DNA of 37,528 nt, taken from contig CAZTGS010000012.1 in the NCBI GenBank assembly GCA_964613455.1, positions 1-37,528 on the forward strand, in the 5' to 3' direction. Below the pieces are notes generated by a model that was not told where the DNA came from, searched no databases, and worked only from the letters and a program-made list of their open reading frames with translations. The translations under genes were made by a program, and so were the position numbers. This DNA comes from SCGC-AAA076-P13 sp964613455. GTDB lineage: Bacteria > Pseudomonadota > Gammaproteobacteria > Magnimaribacterales > D2472. Below, in pieces: positions 1 through 7,176 of the stretch (the first letter of the stretch is position 1; each line of letters opens with the position of its first letter).

Positions 1-91
1 CCCCAACTGAGTCTCCTATATCTAGATCACCACCACCAGCAGCGAATGTAGGAAGTGCGATAGCACTACCTAATAATAATAATAATTTCAT
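1..91 (-). CDS. Proteorhodopsin, 5' end only (cut by window edge)
   Basis: Seen: from an ATG at 91 read leftwards there is an open frame of 30 codons to the window edge. It begins MKLLLLLGSAIALPTFAA and continues GGGDLDIGDSVG. This has a leader of leucines, an ALPTFAA signal-peptidase site and a GGGDLD mature start, which closely match SAR86 green and blue proteorhodopsins from memory. A clean AGGAG Shine-Dalgarno lies 6 nt upstream (98-102). Known: proteorhodopsin is a seven-helix retinal protein of the inner membrane that pumps protons outward in light. Inferred: a full gene of about 250 codons continues outside the window. The helices, the Schiff-base lysine and the colour-tuning residue are out of view, so absorption class cannot be called. 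It diverges from coaD. The five TTA leucine codons create a short TAA repeat on the plus strand. Confidence 0.88.
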   Translation of the reverse strand, partial: MKLLLLLGSAIALPTFAAGGGDLDIGDSVG

Positions 92-93
92 AT

Positions 94-128
94 ATAACTC
101 CTATTAGTTTAACGAGTAAAATAACTCC
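94..128 (-). repeat. GGAGTTAT direct repeat in the proteorhodopsin leader
   Basis: The octamer GGAGTTAT occurs twice on the minus strand, at 94-101 (containing the Shine-Dalgarno) and 121-128 (preceded by more Gs), 27 bp apart. The upstream copy would lie inside the predicted transcript as a second purine-rich, SD-like element. Its role, if any, is unknown. Confidence 0.4.
98..102 (-). promoter_or_regulatory. Shine-Dalgarno of proteorhodopsin
   Basis: The minus strand reads AGGAG, 6 nt before the ATG at 91. This is one of the clearest ribosome-binding sites in the window and fixes the proteorhodopsin start. Many neighbouring genes have no such site. Confidence 0.75.
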
Positions 129-148
129 CCCGTCTATATACAACAGTA

Positions 149-177
149 ATGATATCTAATTATCTCTTCGGTATCAA
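149..177 (-). promoter_or_regulatory. Predicted sigma70-type promoter of proteorhodopsin
   Basis: On the minus strand TTGATA (172-177, 5 of 6 matches to TTGACA) is followed after exactly 17 nt by TATCAT (149-154, 5 of 6 to TATAAT). Transcription would start near 142, giving a 5' leader of about 50 nt that ends in AGGAG. This is the best-matched -35/-10 pair I found in the window. It is prediction only. Confidence 0.55.
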
Positions 178-219
178 ACATATGGACATTTATTTAACAT
201 ATATAAATTCATGAAAGTT

Positions 220-247
220 TTGCTAAATAATTAATGTTTAGTATGAT
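220..247 (+). promoter_or_regulatory. Candidate coaD promoter placing the start at the ATG
   Basis: TTGCTA (220-225, 4 of 6) is separated by 16 nt from TATGAT (242-247, 5 of 6). Only 6 nt lie between the -10 and the coaD ATG at 254, so the expected +1 is the A of the start codon. There is no Shine-Dalgarno in front of coaD, consistent with a leaderless mRNA. Confidence 0.42.
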
Positions 248-253
248 TTAGTT

Positions 254-736
254 ATGAAAGTAGCAATATACCCAGGTTCATTCGATCCAATCACATATGG
301 TCATATGGATATTATTGATCGCGGATGTAATTTATTTGATAAGGTTGTTGTGGCAGTTGCGAAGAGTGAATCAAAAAATCCTTTATTTACTTTAGAAGAT
401 AGAATTAACTTAGCTGAAACTATCTATGAAGGTAATAAAAAAGTTGAAGTTGTTGGTTTCCCTAGAAAATTAACAGTTGATTTAGCTAAAGATTTTAATG
501 CCTCTGCAATCATAAGAGGCTTAAGAGCTGTTTCTGATTTCGAATATGAATTCCAGTTAGCCACTATGAATAGATCCTTGGCACCTGATATTGAAAGCAT
601 CTTTCTTACACCCAAAGAAAGTCTTATTTATGTTTCATCAAGCCTAATTAAAGAAATTTCTGATTTAAACGGTGATGTTTCTAAATTCGTTCATCCAATA
701 GTTGAGCAGGCACTTAAGGCTAAATTACAAGCTTAA
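254..736 (+). CDS. coaD: Pantetheine-phosphate adenylyltransferase
   Basis: CoaD (PPAT) transfers AMP from ATP to 4'-phosphopantetheine to make dephospho-CoA, the penultimate step of coenzyme A synthesis, in the cytosol. Seen: 160 aa, the normal length for the family. The nucleotidyltransferase signature GSFDPITYGH occupies residues 8-17 with the ATP-binding TxGH at 14-17. RGLR is at 88-91, and the C-terminal SSSLIKE block (128-134) matches the family's ISSTxVRE motif. The ATG is preceded by no ribosome-binding site but has a -10-like hexamer 6 nt upstream. It diverges from proteorhodopsin and its last 4 nt overlap the 3' end of convergent mutM. Function is secure from the motifs. Its place next to proteorhodopsin suggests no functional link. 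Confidence 0.97.
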   Translation: MKVAIYPGSFDPITYGHMDIIDRGCNLFDKVVVAVAKSESKNPLFTLEDRINLAETIYEGNKKVEVVGFPRKLTVDLAKDFNASAIIRGLRAVSDFEYEFQLATMNRSLAPDIESIFLTPKESLIYVSSSLIKEISDLNGDVSKFVHPIVEQALKAKLQA

Positions 737-1542
737 CCCTGACAGCTACTGCAAAAAAAAGTAGCCCTTTTATTTATATTAATTTTTAGTATTTCTTTTT
801 TGCAATTCTTGCATTCAAGTCCCTCTCTCCCATAAACGTTTAACTTAAATTTAAAATATCCTGGGCTACCATCAGCAGAATAAAAATCTTTCAAGGTTGT
901 TCCGCCCACTTTAATAGCAGCATTAAGAATTTTTTTGGATGCCTTTACGATCCTGTCGCAATCATCGATATTTAATTGAGATGCATTTTTTGAAGGATCT
1001 ACTGACGAAAGAAAAAGACTTTCAGATGCATATATATTTCCAATACCAACAACATTTTTTTGATTCATTATTAAGCTTTTAATATTAGTCTTAGAATTCT
1101 TACAAAGTTCAAAGAGTTGATTTTTATTAAAGTCCCTAGATAGTGGTTCAGGCCCAAGATTGCAAATTAATCTATGTTCATCAATATTTTTTGTAATGTG
1201 TAGAGATCCGAATCTTCTTGGATCATTATAAATAATACGCTCATTTTCAAATATAAACTCTGCATGATCATGTTTTAAAAAGTAATTTTCTTTATTATTA
1301 GCTATTCTTAAGCTTCCGGACATTCCAAGATGTAGGATGATATTTATATTATCAAGATAGAAAATAATATATTTAGCTCTTCTGTCTAAATTGATTATTT
1401 TTTGATTTGCGAGAAGAGATTCAAATTTTGTATCAACTTTCCATCTAAGGTTTCTATTATGAATTTTTACCTCTTTGATAGAGGAGTTTTTAAATTTTTC
1501 TATAGCTCTTAAGGTTGTTTCAACCTCTGGCAATTCTGGCAT
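733..1542 (-). CDS. mutM: Formamidopyrimidine-DNA glycosylase
   Basis: MutM (Fpg) removes oxidised purines such as 8-oxoguanine and cuts the abasic site by beta/delta elimination. Seen: 269 aa, the family length. The N-terminal MPELPEVET gives the catalytic Pro2 and Glu3. Lys57 lies in DRRAKYIIF. The C-terminal zinc finger has cysteine pairs C244/C247 and C264/C267, with Arg259 in the finger hairpin and the terminal CQ typical of Fpg. It starts 3 nt after the tolC stop, so the two are probably co-transcribed. It overlaps coaD by 4 nt at the convergent end. No separate promoter is evident. Guarding against oxidative guanine damage would suit a sunlit surface organism, but that is inference. 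Confidence 0.97.
   Translation of the reverse strand: MPELPEVETTLRAIEKFKNSSIKEVKIHNRNLRWKVDTKFESLLANQKIINLDRRAKYIIFYLDNINIILHLGMSGSLRIANNKENYFLKHDHAEFIFENERIIYNDPRRFGSLHITKNIDEHRLICNLGPEPLSRDFNKNQLFELCKNSKTNIKSLIMNQKNVVGIGNIYASESLFLSSVDPSKNASQLNIDDCDRIVKASKKILNAAIKVGGTTLKDFYSADGSPGYFKFKLNVYGREGLECKNCKKEILKININKRATFFCSSCQG
745..776 (+). terminator. Weak candidate terminator after coaD
   Basis: GCTACT (745-750) and AGTAGC (760-765) can form a 6-bp stem with a 9-nt A-rich loop, followed by CCCTTTTATTTATATT. It lies 9 nt past the coaD stop, inside the 3' end of mutM on the other strand. Stem GC content and T-tract are marginal, and the A-run also encodes conserved mutM residues, so the resemblance may be accidental. 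Confidence 0.28.
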
Positions 1543-1545
1543 TAA

Positions 1546-2883
1546 TTAGTCTAGTAAATTATTAATATTAACAATATCACCAGGTGTGATAGTTCCTGAG
1601 GCTAGGGCAAGTCTAAGGTTAGATAGAATATAGTCATACTTTGCATTAGCAAGATTTTTTTCTGCACTGTATAGATTTTTTTCAGCCTGAAGAAGATCAA
1701 CTACATTTCTTGTACCTACCTTATAACCAACTTGAGTTGCCTCAAGCGCACTAGTGGCTGAAATCACAGCTTGTTTCTGAGCAGTAACATTTGCTACTAA
1801 AGTTAATACATTCGAATACTCAGATCTTACTTCTTGAATAATTCGTCTTTCAGTAAATAAAGTGTTCTCATTTACTTTTTCATACTGAGAGTATGCTTGT
1901 TTTCTTCTAGAATTAACTGCACCTCCTTGGAATATAGGCATGCTCAATTGAATTGCAAAATTTCTTCTTCCTGTTACTTCTGGTACTGGAATTCCTTGGC
2001 CATTAATACTAAATCCTTCATAGTTGAATTGGTTGGTTTCAGATTCTGATTTAGTTCCAATAATGTCTATTTTTGGCAAATGACTGGATGCTGAACTTCT
2101 TGCGCTATTCTTGGCCGCCTGTTTTCTGAGATATGCAGCTTTAAGTTGGAAATTATTTGTTAAAGCCAATTCAACCCATTTTTCTTTTGAGCTTGGTGTT
2201 GGCATAGTAACGATGAGTTCATCGCCCAGTTCATCTACACTAAAAATTTCTCTGCCAATCAATGCATTTAATGCTTCTCTAGCAGAAAATAATTTACCTT
2301 CAATACTGATTCTAGATGCTTTACTAAGGTCATATGCAAGTTGCGCCTCCTGAACCCCTGTAATTGCAGATAATCCAACTTCAAATCTTTGTTTAGCTTG
2401 ATCTAATTGTTTTTTAATCGCTTTTTCTTCTGAAATAGAAGCATTGAGATTATCGATAGCTCTTAGTACTCCAAAATAAACTTCTGCAGTTCTTACAACA
2501 AGGTTTTGTTGCTCAAAAGCAAAATCTGCCTCAGCAGCATCAGTTAATGATCTAGATTGTTTGAACTGGAACCATGTATCCAATCTGAACAATGGCTGCG
2601 AAACTCTAGCTGAAGTTGAAAACGAATTATATTCTTGTTGTAGCTCTTTATTTTGATAGTATTCATTCCAGTTAGTGGAACCACTTAGGGTAAGGCTTGG
2701 CAAAAGGGCAGCTCTTCCCTGAACTACTATTTCTTTATCGGCTAAATAGGAATATTCCGCTGCTCTAAAAGTAGGGTCATTTTTCAAGGCCTCATTATAA
2801 ATATCCAATATACTTTCAGCAGATGTACTGGTCACCATGAATAAAGTTAAGAATATTGATCGATTTAATTTTTTCATAAACAT
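1546..2883 (-). CDS. tolC: TolC-family outer membrane efflux channel
   Basis: TolC trimers form an outer-membrane beta-barrel plus periplasmic alpha-tunnel that completes tripartite RND, ABC or type I export systems. Seen: 445 aa. A signal peptide at about 1-22 (MFMKKLNR then a hydrophobic core ending TSAES) is followed by the typical mature start LDIYNEALKNDPTF and two long alanine-, glutamine- and glutamate-rich helical halves. The second half ends in VGTRNVVDLLQAEKNLYSAE, the usual TolC repeat signature. The upstream ATG (2883) is preferred over the in-frame ATG at 2877 because AGG lies 7 nt before it. It precedes mutM by 3 nt and diverges from parE, a neighbourhood also seen in other gammaproteobacteria. 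A 19-bp palindrome 17 nt upstream matches operators beside the TetR/RND genes at 36.5 kb, so repression by that TetR is likely. Confidence 0.95.
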   Translation of the reverse strand: MFMKKLNRSIFLTLFMVTSTSAESILDIYNEALKNDPTFRAAEYSYLADKEIVVQGRAALLPSLTLSGSTNWNEYYQNKELQQEYNSFSTSARVSQPLFRLDTWFQFKQSRSLTDAAEADFAFEQQNLVVRTAEVYFGVLRAIDNLNASISEEKAIKKQLDQAKQRFEVGLSAITGVQEAQLAYDLSKASRISIEGKLFSAREALNALIGREIFSVDELGDELIVTMPTPSSKEKWVELALTNNFQLKAAYLRKQAAKNSARSSASSHLPKIDIIGTKSESETNQFNYEGFSINGQGIPVPEVTGRRNFAIQLSMPIFQGGAVNSRRKQAYSQYEKVNENTLFTERRIIQEVRSEYSNVLTLVANVTAQKQAVISATSALEATQVGYKVGTRNVVDLLQAEKNLYSAEKNLANAKYDYILSNLRLALASGTITPGDIVNINNLLD

Positions 2884-2899
2884 ATTTTAACCTATTAAT

Positions 2900-2920
2900 A
2901 ATGTTTGCAGTGCAAACATT
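2900..2920. promoter_or_regulatory. Predicted TetR operator upstream of tolC
   Basis: ATGTTTGCAGTGCAAACAT (2901-2919) is a perfect inverted repeat of 9-bp arms around a single central base, and one more A/T pair flanks it (2900, 2920). It ends 17 nt before the tolC ATG. Near-identical sites occur twice between tetR and the RND adaptor gene (36548-36568, 36577-36597). Size and symmetry are those of TetR-family operators. Confidence 0.7.
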
Positions 2921-3016
2921 TATATTTTTTTGTATAGATAGATTTTTTTTATATTTCTTAGAGTAGAATAACTATCATAAGTTCATTTATTTTAAATTAA
3001 AAAAAGGCTTCCTAAA

Positions 3017-4912
3017 TTGGCTAAAAATTCATATGACGCAAAGGCTATTGAAGTATTATCAGGCCTTGATCCAGTTAGAAAAAGACCAGGGATGTATACA
3101 GATACATCAAATCCAAATCATTTAATTCAAGAAGTTCTAGATAATTCAGTTGATGAGGCATTATCAGGACATTGCTCAAACATAAAGATTGCTATATCTA
3201 AAGATGGTTACATAAAGGTATCTGATGATGGAAGAGGAATGCCTGTTGATGAGCATCCAGAACATAAAGTTTCTGGAGTGGAGCTTATTCTTTGCAAGCT
3301 TCATGCGGGAGCAAAGTTTTCTGGAGATGATTATAATTTTTCTGGGGGCCTTCATGGAGTTGGTGTTTCGGTTGTTAATGCTTTATCAGATGAATTAGAA
3401 GTCAGGGTTAAAAGAGATTCCAAAGAGTATCAAATAACATTTGATAACGGCAACAAGGCTAGTGAACTTAAAGAAGTTGGAGATGTTGGATTAAGAAATT
3501 CAGGGACCTCAATTCGATTCAAACCAAATCCAATTTATTTTGAAACAACTGATGTGCAAATAAAGCATCTAAAGCATCTACTTAAAGCAAAAGCTGTCTT
3601 ATGTCCTGGACTAACTATTGAATTTAATAATGAAAAAAAATCCGGCGATAAAGAAAAATGGTATTTTGAAGATGGGCTAAAAAGTTATCTTATTGAATCC
3701 TATGAAGGGGCAGAGCCTGCTCTCGAGGATTCTATTCTATGTTCCAAAAAATCTGAAAACCAAGAATTAGAATTTGCAATTAATTGGTCTCTTAGACCTC
3801 CAAAAAATAAACTCGATGAAACATACGTAAATCTTATACCTACATTGCAGGGTGGATCTCATTTAAATGGTTTTAAATCTGGTCTATTAGACTCTTTAAA
3901 AGAATTTTGTGATTATAGGAATTTACTTCCCAAAGGCTTAAAAATAAATGCGGATGACGTTATAAATAATGCAATGTTTATAATTTCTTCTAAATTGCAG
4001 AATCCTCAATTTGCAGGTCAGACAAAAGAAAGACTAGATTCAAAAGATCATATGTCCTTTGTTTCTAGCACAACAAAAGATGTTTTAAGCATATGGTTAA
4101 ACACTCACACAGAAGAAGGCGAGCGGATAGCAGAGCTTGCTATTATGTCTGCTCAAACTAGAGCAAAGGTTTCTAATATTGTTGAAAGAAAGAAAACCTT
4201 TAAAGGACCAGCTCTTCCAGGAAAATTATCTGACTGTAATAGCCAAGACTTAAATGAAACAGAGCTATTTCTTGTGGAAGGTGATTCTGCTGGAGGCTCA
4301 GCAAAACAGGCTAGAGAGAGATCATTTCAGGCAATCATGCCTCTTAGAGGTAAAATTTTAAATACTTGGGATCTAGAAAGTACTGAGATAATTAAATCTC
4401 AAGAAATAAAAAATCTATCCACTGCTATTGGAGTCCTTCCCGGTAACAGTGATATATCTTCATTAAGATATGGAAAAATATGTATTCTTGCAGATGCTGA
4501 CTCAGATGGCCTTCATATTGCAACTCTTCTATGCGCACTTTTTCTTAGGCACTACAAACCATTGGTCCAAGAAGGAAGAATTTATATCTCTATGCCACCT
4601 TTATATAGAATTGATTGTGGTAAAGATGTTTTATATGCCCTTGACAATAATCAAAGAGATCAGATAGTAGAGGATTTTAAAAACAAGAAGGGCAAACCTA
4701 AAATCAACATTCAAAGATTTAAGGGGTTGGGTGAGATGAATCCACCTCAGCTAAGAGAGACCGTTATGGATCCTGCTACAAGACAGCTTGTAAACCTATC
4801 GATAAGTCCAAGCGATAATGTTAATTCTATGATGGATTTACTTTTATCAAAAAAGAATGCTCCTGCAAGAAAAGAATGGCTTGAGAAAAAAGGCTCCTTA
4901 GCGAAAATATAA
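3017..4912 (+). CDS. parE: DNA topoisomerase IV subunit B
   Basis: ParE is the ATPase subunit of topoisomerase IV, which decatenates daughter chromosomes with ParC. Seen: 631 aa, the length of E. coli ParE (630). The GHKL ATPase domain carries EVLDNSVDEAL near residues 39-49, DDGRGMP, and GGLHGVGVSVVNALS. The Toprim domain carries EGDSAGG (E421) and DADSDG (493-498), followed by RFKGLGEMNP. The closing LEKKGSLAKI also resembles ParE, not GyrB. Start: TTG at 3017 gives MAKNSYDAKAIEVL, aligned with family N-termini. AAGG lies 9 nt upstream and no ATG is available. parC follows after 2 nt, so the two subunits are co-expressed. Confidence 0.97.
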   Translation: MAKNSYDAKAIEVLSGLDPVRKRPGMYTDTSNPNHLIQEVLDNSVDEALSGHCSNIKIAISKDGYIKVSDDGRGMPVDEHPEHKVSGVELILCKLHAGAKFSGDDYNFSGGLHGVGVSVVNALSDELEVRVKRDSKEYQITFDNGNKASELKEVGDVGLRNSGTSIRFKPNPIYFETTDVQIKHLKHLLKAKAVLCPGLTIEFNNEKKSGDKEKWYFEDGLKSYLIESYEGAEPALEDSILCSKKSENQELEFAINWSLRPPKNKLDETYVNLIPTLQGGSHLNGFKSGLLDSLKEFCDYRNLLPKGLKINADDVINNAMFIISSKLQNPQFAGQTKERLDSKDHMSFVSSTTKDVLSIWLNTHTEEGERIAELAIMSAQTRAKVSNIVERKKTFKGPALPGKLSDCNSQDLNETELFLVEGDSAGGSAKQARERSFQAIMPLRGKILNTWDLESTEIIKSQEIKNLSTAIGVLPGNSDISSLRYGKICILADADSDGLHIATLLCALFLRHYKPLVQEGRIYISMPPLYRIDCGKDVLYALDNNQRDQIVEDFKNKKGKPKINIQRFKGLGEMNPPQLRETVMDPATRQLVNLSISPSDNVNSMMDLLLSKKNAPARKEWLEKKGSLAKI

Positions 4913-4914
4913 AT

Positions 4915-7176
4915 ATGAAAGATCAAGAACAAATTAATTCTATGAGCCTTAAGCAATACGCTGAGGAGTCTTACCTAAATTATGCAATGTATGTCATTTT
5001 AGACAGAGCTCTTCCAAATATTGGAGACGGACTTAAACCTGTTCAAAGAAGAATTTTATATGCTATGTCAGAGCTAGGGCTTGATGCAGGATCTAAATAT
5101 AAAAAATCTGCAAGAACTGTTGGAGATGTAATTGGTAAGTTCCATCCTCATGGTGATGGTGCTGCATATGAAGCAATGGTCTTAATGGCTCAGAACTTCT
5201 CTTTCAAATATCCATTTGTTGATGGGCAAGGTAATTGGGGTTCTCAAGATGATCCAAAATCTTTTGCAGCAATGAGATACACGGAATCAAAATTAACAAA
5301 ATTTGCTAATCTTCTTATATCGGAACTTAAATCTGGGACTGTTGACTGGCAGCCAAACTTTGATGGCTCATTACTTGAACCGGTAATTTTCCCATCAAAA
5401 ATACCATCTATATTATTAAATGGTACTTCTGGAATTGCTGTGGGAATGGCAACTGACATCCCATCGCATAATATAAATGAAGTTATAGATGCAACAGTCC
5501 ATCTATTAGAAAATCCAAAGGCAGATTTACAAGATTTATTAAAAATTATCAAAGGCCCTGATTTTTCTAATAATTCACCAATAATTGCTAGCAAAGAAGA
5601 ACTAGAAGAAATTTATACTTTAGGAAAGGGTGGCTTTAAAGCTCAAGCACAGTGGGCTCAAGAAAAAACGCAAATAATAATTAATGCATTGCCATACCAG
5701 GCCTCAGGATCAAAAATTTTAGAGCAAATAGCTGATCAAATGTATAAAAAGAAGGTACCTATGATCATTGATTTATCTGACGAAGGCGATCACAAAGAGC
5801 CAGTGAGATTAGTAATCACTCTTAAATCAAACAGAGTTAATGCTGAAGATGTAATGAATCATTTATTTGCTTCAACGGATTTACAAAAGAGCTATAGAGT
5901 AAATATGAATTTAATTTCCTTGAAAGGTGGACCTAAGGTTTTTTCTCTAGTTGAATTAATTAAAGAATGGTTAGTTTTTAGAAAAGATACTGTTATTAGA
6001 AAATTAGAACATAGACTCGATCAAGTAAATGATAGGCTTCATATCCTAGAAGGATTATTAATAGTTTATTTAGATTTAGATAAAGTAATTAAGATTATCA
6101 GAGAGTCTGATGAGCCAAAGAAAGATATCATAAAGGCTTTTAAATTATCTGAAATTCAAGCTAATGCTATTTTAGAGATTAGATTAAGACAACTTGCAAA
6201 ACTAGAGCAAATTAAACTCGAACAAGAAAGGGATACTCTTGTTTCTGAACAAGGCGATATTGAAAAGATACTAAGTTCAAAAACTAGATTAAAAACTTTG
6301 ATTAAAAACGAACTTTTAGAAATAAAAGAAGACTTTGGAGATGAAAGAAAGTCACCTATAAAAGATAGTACTGCGGCAAAAGTTTTCTCTGAAGAAGAAA
6401 CTTTAGTAACAGAGCCAATTACTATAGTTCTCTCAGCAGCTGGTTGGATAAGAAGTGCAAAAGGTCATGAGATTGATCCAAGTTCTCTCTCTTACAGGGG
6501 TGAAGACACTCTGCAAGATTTTTCTAGGGGCAAGAGTAATCAAATGTCCGTTTTCTTAGATTCAAATGGAAAAGCATATTCTCTTCCCAGTCATTCTCTT
6601 CCTTCTGCAAGAGGGATGGGAGATCCAATCACCGGAAGAGTCTCAGCAGACTCTGGGGTGAAATTCATCTCATCATTAATAGGTAATGATGACGATAAAT
6701 TTATGATCATGAACTCAGCAGGCTATGGCTATATTTCTGAATTCAAAAATATGGTTTCTAACAAGAAATCTGGAAGAGCTTTCATGAAAATTCCAAATGA
6801 TGCAGAGTTATTAAAAGCAATACAGGTAAGAGAAGATCATGTTTACATAGCTGCTGTATCCAATATTGGAAGATTATTAATTTTTAAAATAGATGAGCTA
6901 CCAATGCTTGGAAAAGGCAAGGGAAATAAAATTATAAATATTCCTACTGCTAAATTTATTGCAAAAGAAGAGTTTATGTCTCATGCACAATTAATCTCTA
7001 CCTCTAGTTCTTTAAGAATTGAGAGTGGAAAAAGGTTCTTAAGCCTTAAGCTGAAAGACCTTGAAAATTATATTTCTTCCAGAGCTAAAAGAGGAAATAT
7101 GCTTCCTCAAGGATATAGAAAAGTAGATAACATGATTGAGGAAGTCGAAATCGAAATTAAAGAAGACTCTGAATAG
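4915..7176 (+). CDS. parC: DNA topoisomerase IV subunit A
   Basis: ParC is the DNA-cleaving subunit that pairs with the ParE encoded just upstream. Seen: 753 aa (E. coli 752). The winged-helix breakage domain has GDGLKPVQRRILYAM and the catalytic tyrosine Y122 in AAMRYTE. A long coiled-coil/tower region follows (about 340-480), then a C-terminal beta-pinwheel of about 250 residues. In the quinolone-resistance region the residue equivalent to E. coli Ser80 is Gly82 (HPHGDGAAYE), while the equivalent of Glu84 is kept as Glu86. The last 20 nt overlap the 3' end of convergent argD. Assignment as ParC rather than GyrA rests on length and on the parE neighbour. Confidence 0.96.
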   Translation: MKDQEQINSMSLKQYAEESYLNYAMYVILDRALPNIGDGLKPVQRRILYAMSELGLDAGSKYKKSARTVGDVIGKFHPHGDGAAYEAMVLMAQNFSFKYPFVDGQGNWGSQDDPKSFAAMRYTESKLTKFANLLISELKSGTVDWQPNFDGSLLEPVIFPSKIPSILLNGTSGIAVGMATDIPSHNINEVIDATVHLLENPKADLQDLLKIIKGPDFSNNSPIIASKEELEEIYTLGKGGFKAQAQWAQEKTQIIINALPYQASGSKILEQIADQMYKKKVPMIIDLSDEGDHKEPVRLVITLKSNRVNAEDVMNHLFASTDLQKSYRVNMNLISLKGGPKVFSLVELIKEWLVFRKDTVIRKLEHRLDQVNDRLHILEGLLIVYLDLDKVIKIIRESDEPKKDIIKAFKLSEIQANAILEIRLRQLAKLEQIKLEQERDTLVSEQGDIEKILSSKTRLKTLIKNELLEIKEDFGDERKSPIKDSTAAKVFSEEETLVTEPITIVLSAAGWIRSAKGHEIDPSSLSYRGEDTLQDFSRGKSNQMSVFLDSNGKAYSLPSHSLPSARGMGDPITGRVSADSGVKFISSLIGNDDDKFMIMNSAGYGYISEFKNMVSNKKSGRAFMKIPNDAELLKAIQVREDHVYIAAVSNIGRLLIFKIDELPMLGKGKGNKIINIPTAKFIAKEEFMSHAQLISTSSSLRIESGKRFLSLKLKDLENYISSRAKRGNMLPQGYRKVDNMIEEVEIEIKEDSE

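Noticed and set aside
71..85. TAA trinucleotide repeat on the plus strand
   Set aside because: It is the reverse complement of the TTA leucine codons in the proteorhodopsin signal peptide, so it is coding sequence and not a microsatellite of separate interest.
172..196. Possible fourth TetR operator in the proteorhodopsin promoter (ATGTTTGATACC on the minus strand)
   Set aside because: Only one half-site resembles the operator; the other arm is missing and there is no palindrome.
92..253. Small RNA or tRNA in the proteorhodopsin-coaD spacer
   Set aside because: No cloverleaf, strong hairpin or terminator is visible. The bases are accounted for by promoter and leader elements.
4470..4667. 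Open frames of 60-116 codons inside or opposite parE, parC, leuS, ilvD and other large genes
   Set aside because: They lie within strongly conserved genes, show no recognisable domain or ribosome-binding site, and are expected by chance in other frames.
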